Source: Fusibacter sp963666805
GTDB lineage: Bacteria; Bacillota; Clostridia; Peptostreptococcales; Acidaminobacteraceae
Direction of reading: 5' to 3'
Length of the DNA stretch: 64,000 nucleotides
NCBI GenBank assembly: GCA_963666805.2
Contig: CAXXWR010000004.1
Coordinates: 248,001-312,000 of the forward strand
This document shows positions 25,665-34,665 of this stretch, piece after piece. Made by a program: the position numbers and the translations under genes. Below the pieces are notes generated by a model. The model was not told where the DNA came from, did not search any database, and was given only the letters and a program-made list of their open reading frames with translations. Numbering within the stretch: position 1 is the stretch's first letter; each line of letters opens with the position of its first letter.

Positions 25665-27431
25665 TTGGGGATTTGGGGGCTCTATAAAAAACAATCTATA
25701 CGTGCCAAAATGTTAATGGTCTTTTTTGTTCAAGTGGTGATCCCACTTTTACTAATTGGGGTGTTTTTCTATGCCAAAATGAATAGCGCAATGGAAGAGC
25801 ATGCCCTTTCTTTAACATTAGATACATTAAAAATTATAAAAATCAGGACAGAGGACTTCCTTGACAATGTCAATGTCATCTCGCAAGATATGCTTTATGA
25901 TCAAGAAATTTATGATGTGCTTCTGGATGATCAAACAGACAGTTATGCTTATTATAATAAAGTCAATAAAGTTAAAAATATTTTAAGAAAAAGAGCCTTG
26001 TCCTTCGATTCGATACAGTCCATAACGATTGTGTCACAAAATGGACAGTTTTTATCCTATGATACCAATAGCGGTCGAGCCAATATAGAATCTATTTTGC
26101 CCTATAAGGCAATAATGAAAGAGGCAAGACAAGCAGGTGGCGGAATTGTTTGGTATATTGACAGTTCAAATAAAAATGTCTTTTTAGCTCGGGTTATCAA
26201 TGACAGAGATACATATGATGAAATTGGTCTTTTGGCCATACTGATTTCAGAGGAAGACCTTAAAAAGACTTTTGATCAATTGTCTTCTGATACACTTGAA
26301 AATGTAGCCATTATTACGCCAGGGCAAGATGTTATTTATGCTGATGGAGAGGATCCTGTTTGGATGAAGGATGTGAACCTTTCTTCTACTGATCCGATTG
26401 GCTATACAAGAGAAAGTGATGATAACAATATCATTGCCTATGTAAAGCTAGATGACCTCGATTGGTATATCGTAACAAAATTTTCTAAATCTGTTATATT
26501 AGAAGACCTTTATCCTATGAGCGAGTGGATTATCAATATTTTTATTCCAATGATTATTCTACTAGGTATTATTACAGTGCTTATCGCTATGGATATAGTC
26601 AATCCTATTCAGAAGATTGTTAAATACATGAAACGTTTTCAAATGGGAAAAAAACCAGAACCGCTCTCTTTAGATAGGCAAGATGAATTTGGCTACTTAG
26701 CGGATACGCTTGAATCCATGATTACTGAAATTGATTATCTCATGAATACAGTTATGAATGAGCAAATCTTGAGGCGGGAAGTTCAAATCAAAGCATTACA
26801 GGCACAAATTAATCCACATTTTCTCTTTAATACACTTGAGACCATTAACTGGCGTGCCCAACTGATTGATGCACCTGAGATTAGTGAAATGGTGACATCT
26901 TTATCGGGCATTCTTGAAGCCAATATTTCACGAGATATAAAACCGATTCCACTCAAACAAGAAATGACGTATGTCCATAATTATCTTGCGATTATGCGTC
27001 ACCGATATGAAGAACGACTCAAGATCAAGTGGGAAATCGAAGATACGCCTCTCCAATTAAAAGTCCCGCAACTATTGTTACAACCTATTGTAGAAAATGC
27101 TATTAAGCATGGTGTTGGTAAGACAGCTAGGATAGGCGTCATATTGATTCGAGTAATTGCGACGGAAGCTCTTATTGAAATAGACGTAGTAGACAATGGG
27201 ACAGGACTTGAACCGGAAGAAGTAATAAAACTGAATCAACGTTTTCAAGAAACAACTTATCGAATGGATAAACTTAAAAATGCCAGTATTGGTCTTGATA
27301 ATGTCAATCAACGCATTAAACTCCAATTTGGGGAAATGTATGGGTTAGCAGTAGAAAGTAGAAAAGGGTATTACACAAAAGTTATCGTGACATTACCCAA
27401 TAGTAATATGGGGGAAGACGTGTCGTCATAG
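25665..27431 (+). CDS. YesM-type sensor histidine kinase
   Basis: 588 residues. Two membrane segments (about 16-38 and 283-308) flank a ~245-residue outer sensor domain of dCache type. Inside follow a HAMP linker, the His-kinase region of the HPK8/LytS-like class (IKALQAQINPHFLFNTLETI, phospho-acceptor His385) and an ATPase domain (LLLQPIVENAIKHGV, DNGTGLEPEE, GLDNVNQRIKL). TTG start after AGGAGGT. It should phosphorylate the AraC-type regulator encoded 42 bases downstream in response to carbohydrate outside the cell. Confidence 0.95.
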   Translation: MGIWGLYKKQSIRAKMLMVFFVQVVIPLLLIGVFFYAKMNSAMEEHALSLTLDTLKIIKIRTEDFLDNVNVISQDMLYDQEIYDVLLDDQTDSYAYYNKVNKVKNILRKRALSFDSIQSITIVSQNGQFLSYDTNSGRANIESILPYKAIMKEARQAGGGIVWYIDSSNKNVFLARVINDRDTYDEIGLLAILISEEDLKKTFDQLSSDTLENVAIITPGQDVIYADGEDPVWMKDVNLSSTDPIGYTRESDDNNIIAYVKLDDLDWYIVTKFSKSVILEDLYPMSEWIINIFIPMIILLGIITVLIAMDIVNPIQKIVKYMKRFQMGKKPEPLSLDRQDEFGYLADTLESMITEIDYLMNTVMNEQILRREVQIKALQAQINPHFLFNTLETINWRAQLIDAPEISEMVTSLSGILEANISRDIKPIPLKQEMTYVHNYLAIMRHRYEERLKIKWEIEDTPLQLKVPQLLLQPIVENAIKHGVGKTARIGVILIRVIATEALIEIDVVDNGTGLEPEEVIKLNQRFQETTYRMDKLKNASIGLDNVNQRIKLQFGEMYGLAVESRKGYYTKVIVTLPNSNMGEDVSS

Positions 27432-27473
27432 AAGAGATAGAGGATGATATGAGCAGAGTTAGGAGGGGATAAA

Positions 27474-29057
27474 ATGTTTAAAGTACTCATTATTGATGAT
27501 GAACCTATGGTGAGAAAAGGCCTCGTAAAAGTTGTGAAGTGGGAAAAAATGGGGTGCCAAGTCATTGGGGAAGCCAGTAATGGCAAAGAGGGAATGGAAA
27601 TGATTAAAACGTTTCATCCGGAAATTATTATTACGGATATTAATATGCCTGAAGTGGATGGCCTTCAAATGATTAGGGAGACTTTATCAGAGTCTGAAAA
27701 GAGTAAGATTATTATTTTGACTGGTTATAGGGATTTTGATTATATTCATGAAGCACTTCAGTTAGGTGCTTTTGAATACTTGCTGAAACCCTCTAAGCTA
27801 GATGAAATTATTAAGGTGGTGAATCAAGCTGTTACTGAGCTGAAATACCTTGATCAAGCAGAAGAAACAAAGGCGATTTGGCAGTCTAAATATAAGAAAG
27901 CCATTCCTATTCTTAAAGAAAAACTTTTTAAAGATATTATTTCACGTGTAGAAATTTTAGATGATGAAAGAAAAATGGAACTCGAAGCACTAGGCGTTCA
28001 GCTTGAACTCTATTATGTGATGCTCTTTGAGATAGATAGTCCTAAAGATATTCACGAGAGACAAATGAATAAGTTTGGCGTTATTAATACATTTGAAGAA
28101 CTGATGTCGGATGAGTATACTTTTCAGAAGGTTGATATTGGCAATAATCGTGTTATGTTTGTTGTCTCTGTAGATCATAAGGATGCACTCATTCCTATTA
28201 GCCAGTTATTAGAAGAAATGATCGAAATATGTGCCAAGTGTTTTGACCTTTCTGTGACAGTTGCTATTAGTAGTTTGGGAGAGCGGATAGATGTACTGGC
28301 GAGAATGGCGCAAGAAGCTTTGACTGCTATTGACCACAGTTTCTATCTTGGAAAAGAAACCCTTATTCTTTTTGATGATTTAAGAATTGTCTCCTATGCA
28401 GATATTAATGAGTTAGAACCTCTTGCTCTGCAGATGATGAAAGCAATTAAGTTAGGTGATTTAGAGGGGACAAGAGAAGTGATTCATCAAATCGAAATTG
28501 TTGCCACTGAGAATAAGGCTTATCATCATGTTGAAATGGAAAGTTTTCTTGTACGGTGTATCTATGATATCTATAATTACGTCCTAATAGATGGTCAGGG
28601 AGAAGGGACTTTTGATGAAATTGATCCTGTAGCACTTCATAATGAGATTCAAGGTGCAATCCAGTATACTGACTTTTTAAATATTCTGAAGCGGATTGCC
28701 TTCCAAATCGCTAGTGATAGCAATCACCTAAAGAGAGCCAATATCAGTCATATTATACAAGATGCTGTTCAGTATATTAGGGAGCATTTTCAAGATTCAA
28801 TCACGCTTAATGATATTTCAGAGCATGTCAATATTTCGACTTATTATTTAAGTCGGATGTTTAAAAAAGAAATGGGTAAAAATATATCCGAATATCTAGT
28901 TGAGTTGAGAATTGAACAAGCCAAGGTGCTTTTAAAAACTTCGGACCATAAGCTTTATGAAATAGCTGATGAGGTCGGGATTCCTGATCCTCATTATTTT
29001 TCAAGACTTTTTAAAAAACACTTGGGTATTTCGCCTTCCCAATATAGAGAAGGCTAA
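27474..29057 (+). CDS. YesN-type response regulator with AraC DNA-binding domain
   Basis: 527 residues. The receiver domain (1-125) has IIDDEP, the phospho-acceptor Asp55 in TDINMPEVDG and the switch Lys in LLKPS. A long central region is typical of YesN. The C-terminal ~100 residues are a double helix-turn-helix of AraC type (ITLNDISEHVNISTYYLSRM, then YEIADEVGIPDPHYFSRLFK). It should activate the ABC transporter operon at 30438; candidate direct-repeat sites are at 30272-30340. AGGAGGGG precedes the ATG. Confidence 0.95.
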   Translation: MFKVLIIDDEPMVRKGLVKVVKWEKMGCQVIGEASNGKEGMEMIKTFHPEIIITDINMPEVDGLQMIRETLSESEKSKIIILTGYRDFDYIHEALQLGAFEYLLKPSKLDEIIKVVNQAVTELKYLDQAEETKAIWQSKYKKAIPILKEKLFKDIISRVEILDDERKMELEALGVQLELYYVMLFEIDSPKDIHERQMNKFGVINTFEELMSDEYTFQKVDIGNNRVMFVVSVDHKDALIPISQLLEEMIEICAKCFDLSVTVAISSLGERIDVLARMAQEALTAIDHSFYLGKETLILFDDLRIVSYADINELEPLALQMMKAIKLGDLEGTREVIHQIEIVATENKAYHHVEMESFLVRCIYDIYNYVLIDGQGEGTFDEIDPVALHNEIQGAIQYTDFLNILKRIAFQIASDSNHLKRANISHIIQDAVQYIREHFQDSITLNDISEHVNISTYYLSRMFKKEMGKNISEYLVELRIEQAKVLLKTSDHKLYEIADEVGIPDPHYFSRLFKKHLGISPSQYREG

Positions 29058-29130
29058 AGAATATTGACAAAATGATTAAAATCACCTTTAAATCGTTAAA
29101 ATAATCATGTATATTAGATATAGAGGAAGG

Positions 29131-29162
29131 ATGTGCGCTCATCATGGGGGCACATTTTTTTA
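29131..29162 (+). terminator. Terminator after the sensor operon
   Basis: ATGTGC (29131-29136) pairs with GCACAT (29150-29155), followed by a T run. TTGACA at 29064 lies just before it without a good -10 box. Confidence 0.7.
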
Positions 29163-29288
29163 AAGATAACTTGGGAAATAATTGCATGTAAGCAATCACT
29201 TTACTTTTTAGTTGTAAAAATAATTTTTAGGAGGATTAGATTTTTATACAGGGGGTAAAGCTTATGCAAGTTTAGAGGGGGGATTCAC

Positions 29289-30173
29289 GTGTATAAGAAC
29301 ATACTGGAAAATCATTACGATATACCTAAAATTGTTGAGATTGAGTCATTGAGCAACGGAAGAACATGTGAAGCAAAAATAATAAAGACGATAGAAAATA
29401 AATATGTTTTGAGAACTGTGAGAGAAAAAGAACGGTTTGAGTTAGAGTATTCAATTTCTATGTTAAAGGCACTTCATTCTTTTGTCCCTAAAATTTTGAC
29501 AACAAAAGGCAAAGAACCTTATCTTAAGATTGAACATACATACTTCAACATTCAGGAGTATATTGATAATATAACCTTAGAGATAAATCAAGAAACGTGT
29601 TCACAACTTGGGAAAAAAGTCGCAATTATGCATAATGAAATCAACGTTTTAAAAGAAAATTGTACGACAAAGGATCGGTTTAGTATTGATAAAGAGTATA
29701 ATAAATTAAAGTATGGTGCTGAATTGACTTACAAATACTTATATGAAATATATGATAATCCAGAAAGGACTTATCAATCACTTAGACTTTTTGACCAAGA
29801 AAGAACACATATGATTCATGGAGATTTGGGTTTTTGGAATCTTCTCAATCATTATGGAGAAGTTTATATTATTGATTTTGGTGAAGTGAGAATGGGCAGT
29901 CATTATTCTGATATAGCCGCACTCATTAATTCTTTTTCAGGTAAGTATAATTTTTCAAAAGAGGGGGAGTTATTCCTCAAAGTTTTTTTTGATGCTTATT
30001 TAAGTCAACATGAGCCTATTGAGTGGCAAAAACTTGAACAGTTTGTTAGACTTTGGAACTTTAAGGGCGTTGTGTCTTATCTCAATAGCGGGGGACATAA
30101 TATTAATTTGATAAAAGAAATTTCAAAAACAGAAGAAGGACTGTTAAACATAATGGGTCGTATAGAAAGCTAA
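29289..30173 (+). CDS. Phosphotransferase of the aminoglycoside/choline kinase fold
   Basis: 294 residues. The catalytic loop is MIHGDLGFWNLL (HxDxxxxN type) and the metal motif IIDFGEVRMGSHYSDIA; both are intact, so it is probably an active ATP-dependent kinase. Comparable small kinases act on choline, homoserine, sugars or spore-coat components (CotS-like); the substrate cannot be told. GTG start with GAGGGGGGA upstream. It stands alone between the sensor operon terminator and its own terminator, splitting the sugar locus, and may be an insertion unrelated to it. Confidence 0.75.
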   Translation: MYKNILENHYDIPKIVEIESLSNGRTCEAKIIKTIENKYVLRTVREKERFELEYSISMLKALHSFVPKILTTKGKEPYLKIEHTYFNIQEYIDNITLEINQETCSQLGKKVAIMHNEINVLKENCTTKDRFSIDKEYNKLKYGAELTYKYLYEIYDNPERTYQSLRLFDQERTHMIHGDLGFWNLLNHYGEVYIIDFGEVRMGSHYSDIAALINSFSGKYNFSKEGELFLKVFFDAYLSQHEPIEWQKLEQFVRLWNFKGVVSYLNSGGHNINLIKEISKTEEGLLNIMGRIES

Positions 30174-30202
30174 ATTATAGAGGCGTAATATGTCAGTGTT
30201 TC

Positions 30203-30232
30203 AAAAGGAGACTTTTAGAGGTCTCCTTTTTT
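30203..30232 (+). terminator. Terminator of the kinase gene
   Basis: AAAAGGAGAC (30203-30212) pairs perfectly with GTCTCCTTTT (30221-30230), then T. Confidence 0.9.
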
Positions 30233-30271
30233 AGTGGGGAAATAAGTGTCCCTTATGAGTCGCAAAAAAAT

Positions 30272-30340
30272 GAACTTTTTTGTTCAAAAAAATCAATAAG
30301 CCTTCAACATGGATTATTTTGTTGTACTTTTTTGTGAACA
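30272..30340 (+). promoter_or_regulatory. Candidate direct-repeat operator for the YesN-type regulator
   Basis: GAACTTTTTTGTTCA (30272-30286) and GTACTTTTTTGTGAACA (30324-30340) are similar and 52 bases apart, close to five helical turns. AraC-type regulators bind such direct repeats upstream of weak promoters. TATAAT at 30402-30407 lacks a good -35 box, consistent with activator dependence; TTGACA occurs at 30363-30368 without a matching -10. Confidence 0.45.
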
Positions 30341-30437
30341 ATAGGCAATATTATGGACAAAATTGACAAGAGGATGCATGGTGATTTAACCTTAGTCTCC
30401 ATATAATAAAGACAAGGAGATTAATTGAGGTGAGACT

Positions 30438-31391
30438 ATGGAGACAGTAAGAAAAAAAGAACTAAAGCAAAAGAAACGCAAAAAGAAACGGCTTTACTTT
30501 AAAGCCAATTATCCACTCTATTTAATGCTTTTCCCAGGACTAGCGGCTCTAATAGCAAACAACTATTTGCCGATGGCTGGTGTTATGTTGGCCTTCAAAG
30601 ATTATAACTACACTAAAGGCTTTTGGGGAAGTAAGTGGGTTGGACTCAACAATTTTAAGTATCTATTTACCAGTGATCAAGCTTTTGTCATTACAAGAAA
30701 TACTTTGTTGTATAACTTGACCTTCATTTTTATATCGGTCACTGTGGCGTTAGCACTTGCTATTGGTCTAAGTGAGATTAGAAATCAGAAATTGGCAAAA
30801 GTCTATCAATCTATTTTTTTCCTGCCTTATTTTTTATCTTGGGTAGTTGTCAGTTATCTTGTTTTTTCACTTTTAAGTGTCGATATGGGAGCTGTTAACA
30901 ATGTACTTAAGTCTTGGGGTATGAAAGCAATCAATTGGTACACAGAACCTAAGTTTTGGCCGGCCATACTGGTCACCGTCAATACTTGGAAATGGACAGG
31001 ATATGACAGTATCATCTATCTTGCATCCATTGTCGGGATTGACAAGTCCTATTATGAAGCGGCTGCTGTAGATGGGGCTTCAAGATGGCAACAAATTAGA
31101 CATATTACGATTCCAAGTATTATGCCTGTCATTACCATTTTAACATTACTCAAAGTCGGTAGAATTTTCTATGGTGATTTTGGATTATTCTGGAATATTC
31201 CAAAGAATATGGGGATTCTATACAATGCAACTAATGTGATTGATACTTATGTCTATCGTGCTTTAACGCAATCTGGAGATATAGGAATGGCTGCTGCAAG
31301 TGGTTTATACCAAGCCGTAGTAGGATTTATTCTTATCCTTTCAGCCAATGCTCTTGTTAGAAAAATTGACCCTGACCAAGCGTTAATGTAG
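30438..31391 (+). CDS. Sugar ABC transporter permease, LplB-like
   Basis: 317 residues with six membrane segments and a very basic N-terminus. The cytoplasmic EAA loop reads YYEAAAVDGASRWQQIRHITIP, the contact site for the ATPase. It belongs to the CUT1 group that imports oligosaccharides, LplB branch, usually partnered with YesM/YesN systems. The second permease follows after 9 bases. No ATPase gene is present in this locus, so a shared MsmX-type ATPase elsewhere is expected. A GAGGTGAG site precedes the ATG. Confidence 0.95.
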   Translation: METVRKKELKQKKRKKKRLYFKANYPLYLMLFPGLAALIANNYLPMAGVMLAFKDYNYTKGFWGSKWVGLNNFKYLFTSDQAFVITRNTLLYNLTFIFISVTVALALAIGLSEIRNQKLAKVYQSIFFLPYFLSWVVVSYLVFSLLSVDMGAVNNVLKSWGMKAINWYTEPKFWPAILVTVNTWKWTGYDSIIYLASIVGIDKSYYEAAAVDGASRWQQIRHITIPSIMPVITILTLLKVGRIFYGDFGLFWNIPKNMGILYNATNVIDTYVYRALTQSGDIGMAAASGLYQAVVGFILILSANALVRKIDPDQALM

Positions 31392-31400
31392 GAGGCTAAA

Positions 31401-32366
31401 ATGCAAAATATAACAAAATCACAAAAAAAGTTTATGAATGAAAGTAAGGCTGCTCATCGTATGAGCGGACTTGAAGATGCTACCAAAATAAGTAAAAGAG
31501 CAGATGTGATTATCAATATAATTATGTTATTACTCGCATTTGCCTGTATCTATCCTCTGTTATTGGTACTTGCAGTCTCTTTTACAGAGGAAACAACGAT
31601 TAGTTATATGGGGTATCACCTTATACCAAGTAAGCTCAGTTTGGACGCTTATAAGTATGTGCTTAAAGATGCAACAGACATCTTAAGAGCCTATGGTGTT
31701 ACCATCCTTGTAACGGTTTTAGGATCTTTATCTTCATTAGCAGTTATCGCACTTTATGCTTATCCGCTTTCAAGAAAAGATTTTAAACACCGTAGGTTAT
31801 TTACCTTCTTGGTATTCTTCACAATGTTATTTAATGGTGGTCTCGTACCTTGGTATATGGTTTATGTCAATGTACTTCATATTAAGAACACCATAATGGC
31901 GTTGATTTTACCAGGACTTTTCACACCACTTTATGTATTGATTATGCGGACTTTCTTTTCCACAACCATTCATCCAGGGCTTATAGAAGCTGCTAAGATA
32001 GATGGGGCGAGTGAGTTTAGAATCTTTTGGCAAATAGTCATTCCACTTTCTAAACCAGCACTTGCAACAATAGGACTTTTTAATGTTCTCTTCTACTGGA
32101 ATGACTGGTATTCACCACTTTTATTTATTACTGATGAAAAGCTATTTAATTTGCAGTATATGATGTACCGCGTGGATCAAAGTATTACTTATCTTGTATC
32201 ACAATCCAATTCACTTGGAAACGTTTCAGAACTCTTAGCAAATATACCGTCTCAAACGGCGCGTATGGCAATGGCAATTATCGCAATTGGACCGATTATA
32301 TTTGCCTATCAGTATTTCCAACAATACTTTATTGCAGGACTGACTATAGGCAGTATAAAAGGCTAA
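31401..32366 (+). CDS. Sugar ABC transporter permease, LplC-like
   Basis: 321 residues, six membrane segments; EAA loop LIEAAKIDGASEFRIFWQIVIP (first part) and the C-terminal FQQYFIAGLTIGSIKG typical of the LplC/YtcP branch of CUT1 permeases. It forms the heterodimeric channel with the upstream permease. AGGAGG lies directly in front of the ATG. Co-transcribed with the neighbouring binding-protein gene. Confidence 0.95.
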   Translation: MQNITKSQKKFMNESKAAHRMSGLEDATKISKRADVIINIIMLLLAFACIYPLLLVLAVSFTEETTISYMGYHLIPSKLSLDAYKYVLKDATDILRAYGVTILVTVLGSLSSLAVIALYAYPLSRKDFKHRRLFTFLVFFTMLFNGGLVPWYMVYVNVLHIKNTIMALILPGLFTPLYVLIMRTFFSTTIHPGLIEAAKIDGASEFRIFWQIVIPLSKPALATIGLFNVLFYWNDWYSPLLFITDEKLFNLQYMMYRVDQSITYLVSQSNSLGNVSELLANIPSQTARMAMAIIAIGPIIFAYQYFQQYFIAGLTIGSIKG

Positions 32367-32405
32367 AGCGATTTGCATAAAATAATATTTATTTGGAGGG
32401 TTATC

Positions 32406-33944
32406 ATGAAAAAAGCACTTAGTTTATTACTTGTGTTAATGTTGATGGTTTCAATGCTAGCGGGATGTAGCAGTAACGCTGATGGTGGGGGAGACCAAAC
32501 GGCAGGCGATCAACCAGCAACAAATGGTGATACATCATCGGACAATACTGCAACTCCGAGTGATGAAGCTTTACCAGAAGTTGACATTTCTTGGTATTTT
32601 ATTGGTAATGGTCAACAAGAAGACACTGAGAAAATTGAATCAGCAGCAGATGAATACTTAAAAGAAAAAGGCATTAATGCCAATTTACATCTTTATTGCT
32701 ACGATTGGGGTTCATATGATCAAAAATTAAGAACAATGATTGCAGCAAGAGAAGAATTTGATATTTGTTTTACAGCTTCTTGGTCAAACAACTATCAACA
32801 ACAAGCCGTTAAGGGTGCCTTTGTACCACTTAATGATTTATTAGACCAATATGCACCAAAAACAAAAGCACAATTAGGTGCAGATTTCTTAAGCGGCTCA
32901 GAAATTGATGGTGTTAACTATGCCATCCCAGCAAATAAAGAAAAAGCACATCAATGGGGCTTCTTGGTTAGAAAAGACTTACTTGATAAATACAATATGG
33001 ACGTATCTGGCGTTAAAACACTTGAAGACTTAGAACCTTATCTTCAAATTGTCAAAGAAAATGAACCAACAGTTTATCCTTTAGAAGCACTTAATGGTGA
33101 ATCACCATTTAAATTATTAGACTTTGACCGTGTTGGTGATGACAAGTATCCAGGTGTTGTATGGAATGATTCTAGCGACATGAAGGTTTTCAATGAATTT
33201 GAAGCACCTGAAACTCAAAAATTATTTGATACAATGCACAAATACTATGAAAAAGGTTATATCAGACAAGATGCAGCAACTGTAACAGATTTTAATGCAG
33301 ACCTTTCAGCAGGTAAAATTTTTGTATCAACTAAATCTTTAAAACCAGGTAAAGCAGAAGAAATGACTGTTTCAACTGGCTATGAATGGATACAACTTGA
33401 AATCACACCACCTGTTATCTCTAACCGTGATACATCAGGTTCTATGCAAGCGATTTCAACTACTTCTAAACATCCTGAAAGAGCATTAATGGTTCTTGAA
33501 TTATTCAATACAGATGAATACTTTAACAACTTAATTAACTTTGGTATTGAAGGTGTTCACTATGAAAAAATCAGTGACAACCAAATCAAACCAGGTCCAG
33601 AAAACGAAAAATACAATCCAGCAATCGGTTGGGTATTTGGTAACCAATTTATCAACTACTTATGGGAAAATGAAGACCCAACAAAATGGGAACAATTTAG
33701 AACATTTAATGAAGCAGCGGTTGGTACTAAAACATTAGGATTTATCTTTGACCCAACAAACGTTAAAAATGAAATTGCAGCATGTAATAACGTTTGGGAT
33801 CAATATGTACCATCACTCGAAACAGGAACTGTCGATCCTGCAGAATATCTACCGAAAGCACTTAAAGCTTTTAAAGATGCAGGTTCAGATAAAATCATTG
33901 CAGAAAAACAAAAACAATTAGATGAATGGTTGAAAAACAAATAA
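32406..33944 (+). CDS. Sugar-binding lipoprotein of the ABC importer
   Basis: 512 residues from ATG 32406 (GGAGG six bases upstream; the frame continues upstream to 32373 without a ribosome site). Signal peptide with lipobox MLAGCSS, then a Gly/Asp/Thr-rich spacer and an LplA-type binding-protein fold (VDISWYFIGNGQQ, YDWGSYDQKLRTMIA, FDICFTASWSNNYQQ). It captures the substrate outside and delivers it to the two permeases. Codon choice is visibly more biased (AAA, GAA, CCA, ACA dominate) than in the neighbours, as for an abundant protein. Confidence 0.95.
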   Translation: MKKALSLLLVLMLMVSMLAGCSSNADGGGDQTAGDQPATNGDTSSDNTATPSDEALPEVDISWYFIGNGQQEDTEKIESAADEYLKEKGINANLHLYCYDWGSYDQKLRTMIAAREEFDICFTASWSNNYQQQAVKGAFVPLNDLLDQYAPKTKAQLGADFLSGSEIDGVNYAIPANKEKAHQWGFLVRKDLLDKYNMDVSGVKTLEDLEPYLQIVKENEPTVYPLEALNGESPFKLLDFDRVGDDKYPGVVWNDSSDMKVFNEFEAPETQKLFDTMHKYYEKGYIRQDAATVTDFNADLSAGKIFVSTKSLKPGKAEEMTVSTGYEWIQLEITPPVISNRDTSGSMQAISTTSKHPERALMVLELFNTDEYFNNLINFGIEGVHYEKISDNQIKPGPENEKYNPAIGWVFGNQFINYLWENEDPTKWEQFRTFNEAAVGTKTLGFIFDPTNVKNEIAACNNVWDQYVPSLETGTVDPAEYLPKALKAFKDAGSDKIIAEKQKQLDEWLKNK

Positions 33945-34009
33945 TAAGGTCAACTCATTGATTTTATATCATTGATTTCATATCTTTTCATTACCCAATT
34001 ATGAGTGAG

Positions 34010-34038
34010 GTAGAGTGCATCTTTTAGGTGCACTTTAC
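34010..34038 (+). other. Hairpin between the binding-protein gene and downstream genes
   Basis: AGTGCA (34014-34019) pairs with TGCACT (34029-34034), with an outer GTA/TAC. No T run, so it is more likely a transcript-stabilising or partial attenuating hairpin, which would keep the binding protein in excess over the enzymes downstream. Confidence 0.5.
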
Positions 34039-34113
34039 TATCGCTTATGGTAAAGTGGTAAGGGGAGGGAGTGTGTCGTATTATTCATCAATAGGAAAAG
34101 AGAGGGGCATCTT

Positions 34114-34665
34114 ATGAATGTAGAGAATAGTATGCGAGGATTACAAAAGTTTGGTAGTTTAATTTATAGATTGTTGTACTTAAATGTTCTTTTTGTGGTG
34201 GGGTCATTGCCGCTATTTACAATAGGAACTTCATTTACTGCCTTACTTGCCTGTATAGAAGATGAAAGTAAGTCGTTTATCTCAGAATACAAGCAACACT
34301 TTAAAGCATCTCAAAAAATGACATGGTTAATGTTGCCTTTAATAGCAGGCGTTGTTTTTGCTAGTCAACAACCGAACATTATCAGTCTGGTTCTTATGTA
34401 TGAGATTTTTGGCGTGTTTGTAGTCTCATGTCAATTAATTGTACATTATTCTCTGCCTTTATTAGAACTTATGAAAAACAGTTTTATCGTTGTAAATCGT
34501 CTTTATGGACATATTTTATTGATTATGATAACAGGCTATGCCCTTTTAAAAGTGGGACAAAGAATTCCTGTTATAGGTATTTTTATGTTTTTTTCTATAT
34601 GGTCTTATTTGATTGTGAAAATAATGCACCATGGACTTGAAAAAATATTTAAGGAGGTTGCCTAA
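34114..34665 (+). CDS. YesL-like (DUF624) membrane protein
   Basis: 183 residues with four to five membrane segments (LIYRLLYLNVLFVVGSLPLF, then MLPLIAGVVFASQQ, IISLVLMYEIFGVFVVSCQL, LLIMITGYALLKV). The GSLPLFTIGTSFTALLAC region is typical of the YesL/DUF624 family, which is regularly encoded with LplB/LplC-type transporters and YesM/YesN systems; its molecular role is unknown. Its stop overlaps the next start by one base (TAATG). AGAGGGG ribosome site. Confidence 0.85.
   Translation: MNVENSMRGLQKFGSLIYRLLYLNVLFVVGSLPLFTIGTSFTALLACIEDESKSFISEYKQHFKASQKMTWLMLPLIAGVVFASQQPNIISLVLMYEIFGVFVVSCQLIVHYSLPLLELMKNSFIVVNRLYGHILLIMITGYALLKVGQRIPVIGIFMFFSIWSYLIVKIMHHGLEKIFKEVA

Noticed and set aside
29220..29275. 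Leader peptide ahead of the kinase gene (AGGAGG, then ATG-CAA-GTT-TAG)
   Set aside because: Only three codons with a poorly spaced start; no attenuator structure around it.
30174..30437. CcpA cre box before the sugar transporter operon
   Set aside because: No sequence close to TGWAANCGNTNWCA was found on either strand.
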